DNA of 64,000 nt. Source: Nipponacmea schrenckii (taxonomy: Eukaryota; Mollusca; Gastropoda; Lottiidae). A program made the translations under genes and the position numbers. Positions 57,748 through 64,000 of the stretch are shown piece after piece (position 1 is the stretch's first letter; every line of letters starts with the position of its first letter). The notes under the pieces are model-generated. The model was not told the origin of the DNA and did not search any database. It saw only the letters and a program-made list of their open reading frames with translations. The DNA lies in NCBI GenBank assembly GCA_030562195.1, contig CM060201.1, forward strand, positions 36,624,067 through 36,688,066, written 5' to 3'.

Positions 57748-59479
57748 AAGAAGTAATTTATGTGTGGGTGCTCAGTTGAAGGAAGGATAAGGTACTTAAT
57801 GAGTTATTAAGTAGTTAAACGTGACGTATAGATACACTTTACATGAGGGGGCAGTAAATACGTGAGAAAAACGATTTACACTTCGACTAGTGCTCTCTGA
57901 GCTACTGAAAGAAGAGTGGACTTCACTTCATCCGATTTCAGACACGTTTTTTAGGCGAGATCAACGTTAATTTGAATTATTGTGAAGCAAAGTCTAGGAT
58001 TAAAGTTTTGCTTGCGCTCTAGAACTTGTTATAGAAATCAAGAATTGCCGAATGATTGTATTGGTGGAAGATTTGATCTTATTATTTTTCAGCAGCATTA
58101 GCGTACTCTGGACTGAAGTCAACCTGGATATATATTCGAATGTAACCTTTTAGGGAAAATAAATCAATGGAGTTTTACGTCCTACTCTTGTTCACTTAAA
58201 GAGCTAATGAAGGCGAGGAGAAAACATTGAAATGAAATGGAGTTTTACGTTTTACTCAATGGCACCTTATGGGTTAATGAAGACAGGATCCCATAAAGAG
58301 AGGGGGGATGGGTATACAGTATTGGCCTTCTCTGTTTCTTTCATTCCACTGACCTGTAAAAAAAAACTTTCAGCTCGAATCTATGACCCCCCCCCCCCCT
58401 TTGACACTACGTTAAAGTTTACGAAACGTTGATTGTAATTTCGATTATATTTCATATGAAGATTTTGAGGACAAAAGAGAAGAAATGCAGGTTTATCTTG
58501 TGGTTTTAATTTAAATATTTATTTTAAAATTGAACAAAAATGAAATTCGGAATCTATGTCAACTCATATTGATTTACAGTGACCTGAAAAACGCCGGCTT
58601 TTATTCGCTCCAGCTTTTATTTATTCACGGCATCTGAACAACTTAGAAAGTAAATTTACATAAAAATATAATATTGTTCAAGTTGTAGACCCTCTATAGT
58701 AGTAGTATATAGTTGTGGAGTATGGGGATAACGAGGCTAGTTGAAGGGCCCTGTATTATTTGTTACGATAGATTTTTGAATTTTATTTGTAGGCCTTTCG
58801 GAGTTTCAATCAATTTGTACCATTTTAGTTTTCAATCAGACGTCTGTGCTTCCTGCAATTCCAATAAAACTTAACAGTTCTATTAAAGAGATTGTAAAGA
58901 GGTTTTCTAAATTTTTAATGTGTATCAGGGACAATGAAAGCATCAATTTGCACCATTTCAATTTTCAATTAGACGTCCGTGCTTCCTGCAATTCAACTAA
59001 AACTACCAATTCTGCCATTATGACGTCACTATCTCCAAAGATATTATATCAATATCAGTTTTTCTGATTTAATTGACGTCACCAAACACCTAGTTTTAAT
59101 GAAATTTTACAAAACGAAACGTTGATTACAATTTGAAATTCATTTGATATGAAGATTTTGATGAAAAAAGATCAGTCTTGCAAGTCTCTCTTGATGCTCT
59201 CAGAGTTCACCACAAAATAATAATGTAGTATATTACCACCCTATCATACCTTTAAATAGGTATAAATATATTGAATGAACTGAGCAACAATAACCGGCCT
59301 TTCATCCCTGTTCTGTTAGATCTAAGCACCCAAATTCTTGGGGTTGAATCAACAAGATATATCATTGTAAGCGAGTTTTGTTATCGTTACGAGATTAAGA
59401 TGAAACAAAATTAAAATTAAATTGTTTATTATTTTAATACCTCCACAGCAATCGAAACTATGAATTGATATGAACTTAA
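57748..59479. other. non-coding, with SINE tails and repeat C
   Basis: 58160-58290 holds two reversed SINE-like tails (AATGGAGTTTTACGTCCTAC; AATGGAGTTTTACGTTTTAC). 58822-58875 and 58945-59020 are two tandem copies of dispersed repeat C. A C-run lies at 58388-58398. Confidence 0.6.
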
Positions 59480-62165
59480 AAACACAAGATATATGGATGT
59501 ACTACCTCTTACTTTATTACATATTGCATTTCAAAACACAAGATATATAGATATACCACGTCTTAGTTTATTACATACTACGTTTCGAAACGCAAGATAT
59601 ATAGATATACTACTTCTTACTTTATTACATACTTTCGTTTTAGAAACGTAGTATGTAATAAAGTAAGAAGTAGTATATCTTTTTATCTGTGTTTAGAAAT
59701 GTAGTATGCTAATAAAGTAAGAAGTAGTATATCTATATATCTTTTTGTTTAGAAACGTAGTATGTAATAAAGTAAGAAGTAGTATATCTATATATCTTGT
59801 GTTTAGAAACGTAGTATGTAATAAAGTAAGAAGTAGTATATCTATATATCTTGTGTTTAGAAACATAGTATGTAATAAACTAGAAGTAGTATATCTATAT
59901 ATCTTGTGTTTAGAAACGTAGTATGTATATAAAGTAAGAAGTAGTATATCTATATATCTTGTGTTTAGAAACGTAGTATGTAATAAAGTAAGAAGTAGTA
60001 TATCTATATATCTTGTGTTTAGAAACGTAGTATGTTATAAAGTAAGAAGTAGTATATCATATATCTTGTGTTTAGAAACGTAGTATGTAATAAAGTAAGA
60101 AGTAGTATATCTATATATCTTGTGTTTAGAAACGTAGTATGTTATAAAGTAAGAAGTAGTATATCTATATATCTTGTGTTTAGAAACGTAGTATGTAATA
60201 AAGTAAGAAGTAGTATATCTATATATCTTGTGTTTAGAAACGTAGTATGTAATAAAGTAAGAAGTAGTATATCTATATATCTTGTGTTTAGAAACGTAGT
60301 ATGTAATAAAGTAAGAAGTAGTATATCTATATATCTTGTGTTTAGAAACGTAGTATGTAATAAAGTAAGAAGTAGTATATCTATATATCTTGTGTTTAGA
60401 AACGTAGTATGTAATAAAGTAAGAAGTAGTATATCTATATATCTTGTGTTTAGAAACGTAGTATGTAATAAAGTAAGAAGTAGTATATCTATATATCTTG
60501 TGTTTAGAAACGTAGTATGTAATAAAGTAAGAAGTAGTATATCTATATATCTTGTGTTTAGAAACGTAGTATGTAATAAAGTAAGAAGTAGTATATCTAT
60601 ATATCTTGTGTTTAGAAACGTAGTATGTAATAAAGTAAGAAATAGTATATCTATATATCTTGTGTTTAGAAACGTAGTATGTTATAAAGTAAGAAGTAGT
60701 ATATCTATATATCTTGTGTTTAGAAACGTAGTATGTAATAAAGTTAGAAGTAGTATATCTATATATCTTGTGTTTAAAACTAGTACGTAATAAATAGAAG
60801 TAGTATATCTATATATCTTGTGTTTTAGAAACGTAGTATGTAATAAAGTAAGAAGTAGTATATCTATATATCTTGTTTGAAACGTAGTATGTAATAAACT
60901 AGAAGTAGTATATCTATATATCTTGTGTTTAGAAACTAGTATGTAATAACGTAGAAGTAGTATATCTATATATCTTGTGTTTAGAAATGTAGTATGTAAT
61001 AAAGTAAGAAGTAGTATATCATATATCTTGTGTTTAGAAACGTAGTATGTTATAAATTAAGAAGTAGTATATCTATATATCTTGTGTTTAGAAACGTAGT
61101 ATGTATAAAGTAAAAGTAGTATATCTATATATCTTTGTTTAGAAACGTAGTATGTAATAAAGTAAGAAGTAGTATATCTATATATCTTGTGTTTAGAAAC
61201 GTAGTTGTAATAAAGTAAGAATAGTTAAACTATATATCTTGTGTTTCGAAACATAGTATGTAATAAAGTAAGAAGTAGTATATCTATATATCTTGTGTTT
61301 AGAAACGTAGTATGTAATAAAGTAAGAAGTAGTATATCTATATATCTTGTTTTGAAACGTAGTATGTAATAAAGTAAGAAGTAGTATATCTATATATCTT
61401 GTGTTTAGAAACGTAGTATGTAATAAAGTAAGAAGTAGTATATCTATATATCTTGTGTTTAGAAACGTAGTATGTTATAAAGTAAGAAATAGTACATCTA
61501 TATATCTTGTGTTTAGAAACGTAGTATGTAATAAAGTAAGAAGTAGTATATCTATATATCTTGTGTTTAGAAACGTAGTATGTTATAAAGTAAGAAGTAG
61601 TGTATCTATATATCTTGTGTTTAGAAACGTAGTATGTAATAAAGTAAGAAGTAGTATATCTATATATCTTGTGTTTAGAAACGTAGTATGTAATAAAGTA
61701 AGAAGTAGTATATCTATATATCTTGTTTTGAAACGTAGTATGTAATAAAGTAAGAAGTAGTATATCTATATATCTTGTGTTTAGAAACGTAGTATGTAAT
61801 AAAGTAAGAAGTAGTATATCTATATATCTTGTGTTTAGAAACGTAGTATGTAATAAAGTAAGAAGTAGTATATCTATATATCTTGTGTTTAGAAACGTAG
61901 TATGTAATAAAGTAAGAAGTAGTATATCTATATATCTTGTGTTAGAAACGTAGTATGTTATAAAGTAAGAAGTAGTATATCTATATATCTTGTGTTTAGA
62001 AACGTAGTATGTTATAAAGTAAGAAATAGTATATCTATATATCTTGTGTTTAGAAACTAGTATGTATAAAGTAAGATAGTATATCTATATATCTTGTGTT
62101 TAGAAACTAGTATGTTATAAATAGAGTAGTATATCTATATATCTTGTGTTTAGAAACTAGTATGT
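59480..62165. repeat. 54-bp satellite, about 47 direct plus three inverted copies
   Basis: The unit is TATATCTTGTGTTTAGAAAC, GTAGTATGTAATAAAGTAAG, AAGTAGTATATCTA. The first three units (59480-59637) run the other way; the junction at about 59638 is a head-to-head palindrome. 54 bp is 18 codons, so a 240-codon frame at 60068 stays open (LVFRNVVCNKVRSSISIY); not taken as a gene. Confidence 0.96.
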
Positions 62166-62465
62166 ATATAAATCTTGAGTGTTAATTTCTATCTATTGTT
62201 AAAACAAGTATGTATATAATTATCATCAATTCTGTTATTAAAACGGAGTAAAAGGATCAATGAAGTCACCTTAACAAAATAAACACCCTCAACTGGTAAT
62301 AATCATTCCTAATAGGTATTTAATACACCCGGTGTTTACTCGAGGTGTTAAGTACTGCACCCGTTACAGTTTCAGTTACAGGTGTGAATGTGTTAGGGAC
62401 AATGCAAACTATCTTTTAGTCTTTATCAACTAGCAAACAAAGCTGTTTAGCATTTTACAACAATT
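62166..62465. other. non-coding, nothing recognised
   Basis: Unique AT-rich sequence. Confidence 0.5.
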
Positions 62466-62772
62466 TAAAGGGATACTACATCTTAAAATGAACATAAAAT
62501 TTAAGTTCTCAAGAATGGTCAATATGTGTATATATTCATCAGTGAACTTACCTGGTGTCATAAAGTAACAGAATCTCTGAAAATTTCACAAAATTAAGTA
62601 ATCATTAATCAATTGCATTTTTCAAGGATAATTAATATTTTTATTTTTTTTTTATATTTATCAGATTATATAAGGATTGTGTTATGTTATTTATGGCAGC
62701 AGGTTTATCTACTGATGAATATAGGCTCTTTAAATTTTATGTTCATTCTAAGACACAGTATTCCTTTAAAGT
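62466..62772. mobile_element. foldback MITE, copy E4 (inverted relative to E1)
   Basis: Ends: AAAGGGATACTACATCTTAA and, reversed, AAAGGAATACTGTGTCTTAG, each followed by AATGAACATAAAATTTAA. The best-preserved pair of termini in the window. Confidence 0.82.
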
Positions 62773-63249
62773 GTACTGGAGAAATATGGCCAAGGTAAGT
62801 AACGAGCCAATCAAGTTTATTCTATTCCATTATTATTTGAGGTTGGTCTTTTAACACGCACGTGAGATTTAGACGAACACTAGTGGAATTAATCTAATGT
62901 CATTCATTTCTATAAGCATTATGATATAAGCGTTTACCCTTTCTGCACCGAGGTATAACGTATTCATCTTATACCTTGACTGTAATGGTCTACTTTCCTG
63001 TTTCAAGGTCAGTGATTTGATTGTATTGTACACCAGTCCTCCATTTCATGCGTATTTATTGTTTGCAGTGTTTTTTGTCGTGGGTGAGGTTTGTCTGTAT
63101 ATGCTAGCGTACAATCTAATTAAATTGCTGCTATAGCAACTTCCGTGATACAAGACTGACCGGTCATTAGTCCAGGTATAAGATGTTATTCCTAGACCAT
63201 TATGAAGATATGTTAATTTTTGCCTATACGGTTAGAAACATTCAAGCTT
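62773..63249. other. non-coding, nothing recognised
   Basis: Holds CATCTTATACCTTGACTG near 62965, a word shared with 36035 and 42140. Confidence 0.5.
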
Positions 63250-63530
63250 GCGACCAGGGAGGACAGGCGATCAGGGGGAAGACAAGCAATCAAGGGAAGA
63301 TAAACAATCAAGGGAAAACAAGCAATCGGGGGAAGGCAAACAATCAGGGGAAGGCAAGCAATCAAGGCAAGGCACGGCAAGGCAAATAATCAGGGTAGGG
63401 CAAGACAAGGCAAACAATCAGGGGAAGGCAAGCAATCAGGGGAAGGCAAGCAATCAAGGCAAGGCAAGGCAAGGCAAACAATCAGGGTAAAAACAATCAA
63501 GGCAAGGCAAACAATCAGGGTAAGGCAAGA
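63250..63530. repeat. satellite related to 55893-56735
   Basis: AGGGGAAGGCAAGCAATCAA and GGCAAGGCAAGGCAAACAAT units, more degenerate and with a GGCAA expansion. Confidence 0.9.
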
Positions 63531-64000
63531 AAATAGTTGTTTACTGGAAGGAGATGCCTAACAACAGTATGATTTACTCAATAAATAAAGAATGACGAGT
63601 TGATGCTTTATAAATATTTTTTAACAAAAGCAATAATAACAGTTTAACTCTGAGCGTGTTGATTTTTCTGTACAGAGTTGTAACGTATCTGATGTTATTG
63701 TAACGACTTTATAGATGGTGCAGAAATCTATCACTATATCTGTTAACGTGGGCAACAGTTGATTCTTTCTCTGGATATTGAGATATATAGGGTTAAAGTT
63801 TTCGGTGGTTGTACTCTATTTGAATGTTATAAAGCAACATTGGGTAATGTTTTAACTTCCGATTCTAATGTTAAATCACTAGACACTGACTTCTGCTCTG
63901 AGAACCAAGCTTGAACCACGTGTTCTAGTTCCATCCACAATTCCATTGGTAAACTAAAACTATACACAAGATGTCTCTGTTTTAATATCTGAATACATTT
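63531..64000. other. non-coding, nothing recognised
   Basis: Unique AT-rich sequence to the right edge. Confidence 0.5.

Noticed and set aside
60068..60790. 240-codon frame (VFRNVVCNKVRSS repeats)
   Set aside because: A 54-bp satellite is 18 codons, so the frame persists mechanically. Neighbouring units with indels break it.

Overview
This is eukaryotic DNA, almost certainly from a mollusc. It is AT-rich, its genes are split by many short GT-AG introns, and it is loaded with satellites and small transposons. The taxon call rests on a gene at 31.6-39.5 kb (minus strand) whose protein reads signal peptide, von Willebrand A (VWA) domain, chitin-binding modules, laminin-G domain. That is the architecture of the shell-matrix proteins Pif and BMSP. 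I cannot place it more finely than conchiferan mollusc (gastropod or bivalve).

The left 40 kb holds three minus-strand genes of one family. (1) 31650-39510: the Pif/BMSP-like gene, about 626 residues, with a TATA box and a non-coding first exon. Its third chitin-binding exon carries one surplus base that breaks the frame. (2) 10115-27277 (non-coding exon near 27797): a giant secreted protein of about 2,509 residues. I assembled it from 20 coding exons, all joined in phase 1. It has a signal peptide and twelve VWA domains joined by Thr/Pro linkers. Seven domains ('A type') keep a complete metal-ion-dependent adhesion site (DGSxS, TxT, TDG). Five ('B type') have lost nearly all of it (DASDx, no Thr, TAG/TSG/TVG). 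The order is A-B-B-A-B-A-B-A-B-A-A-A, that is, four B-A pairs after an initial A-B and before a final A-A. The single VWA of the Pif-like gene is B type. (3) 1-1273, possibly from 1670: the start of a third VWA gene, or a severed continuation of gene 2, running off the left edge.

The proposed joint role, by inference from the families, is an extracellular matrix for biomineral or cuticle. The Pif-like protein would bind chitin and mineral. The 12-VWA protein would supply a long chain of alternating metal-binding and metal-free adhesion modules.

The right 24 kb (39.5-64 kb) and the gaps between genes are repeats. By my count about 17 kb, roughly a quarter of the window, is tandem repeat. The main arrays have units of 31 bp (3.05-4.69 kb), 11 bp (7.08-8.74), 69 bp (16.1-16.7), 75 bp (28.6-29.2), 29 bp (34.3-35.4), 40 bp (43.0-43.3 and, inverted, 54.1-55.4), 22 bp (47.1-51.7, resuming 52.4-52.7), 31 bp (55.9-56.7 and 63.25-63.5), 35 bp (57.1-57.75) and 54 bp (59.5-62.2, with an inversion junction). 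Dispersed elements include a tRNA-derived SINE-like family (about 15 pieces), a ~300-bp foldback MITE (four copies plus a fragment), an element with perfect 34-bp terminal inverted repeats, and a ~650-bp element present twice in opposite orientation. One copy of that last element sits inside the 22-bp array. Most long open frames in the right half, including a 1,055-codon one, are by-products of satellites whose units lack stop codons. No tRNA, rRNA or CRISPR was seen.
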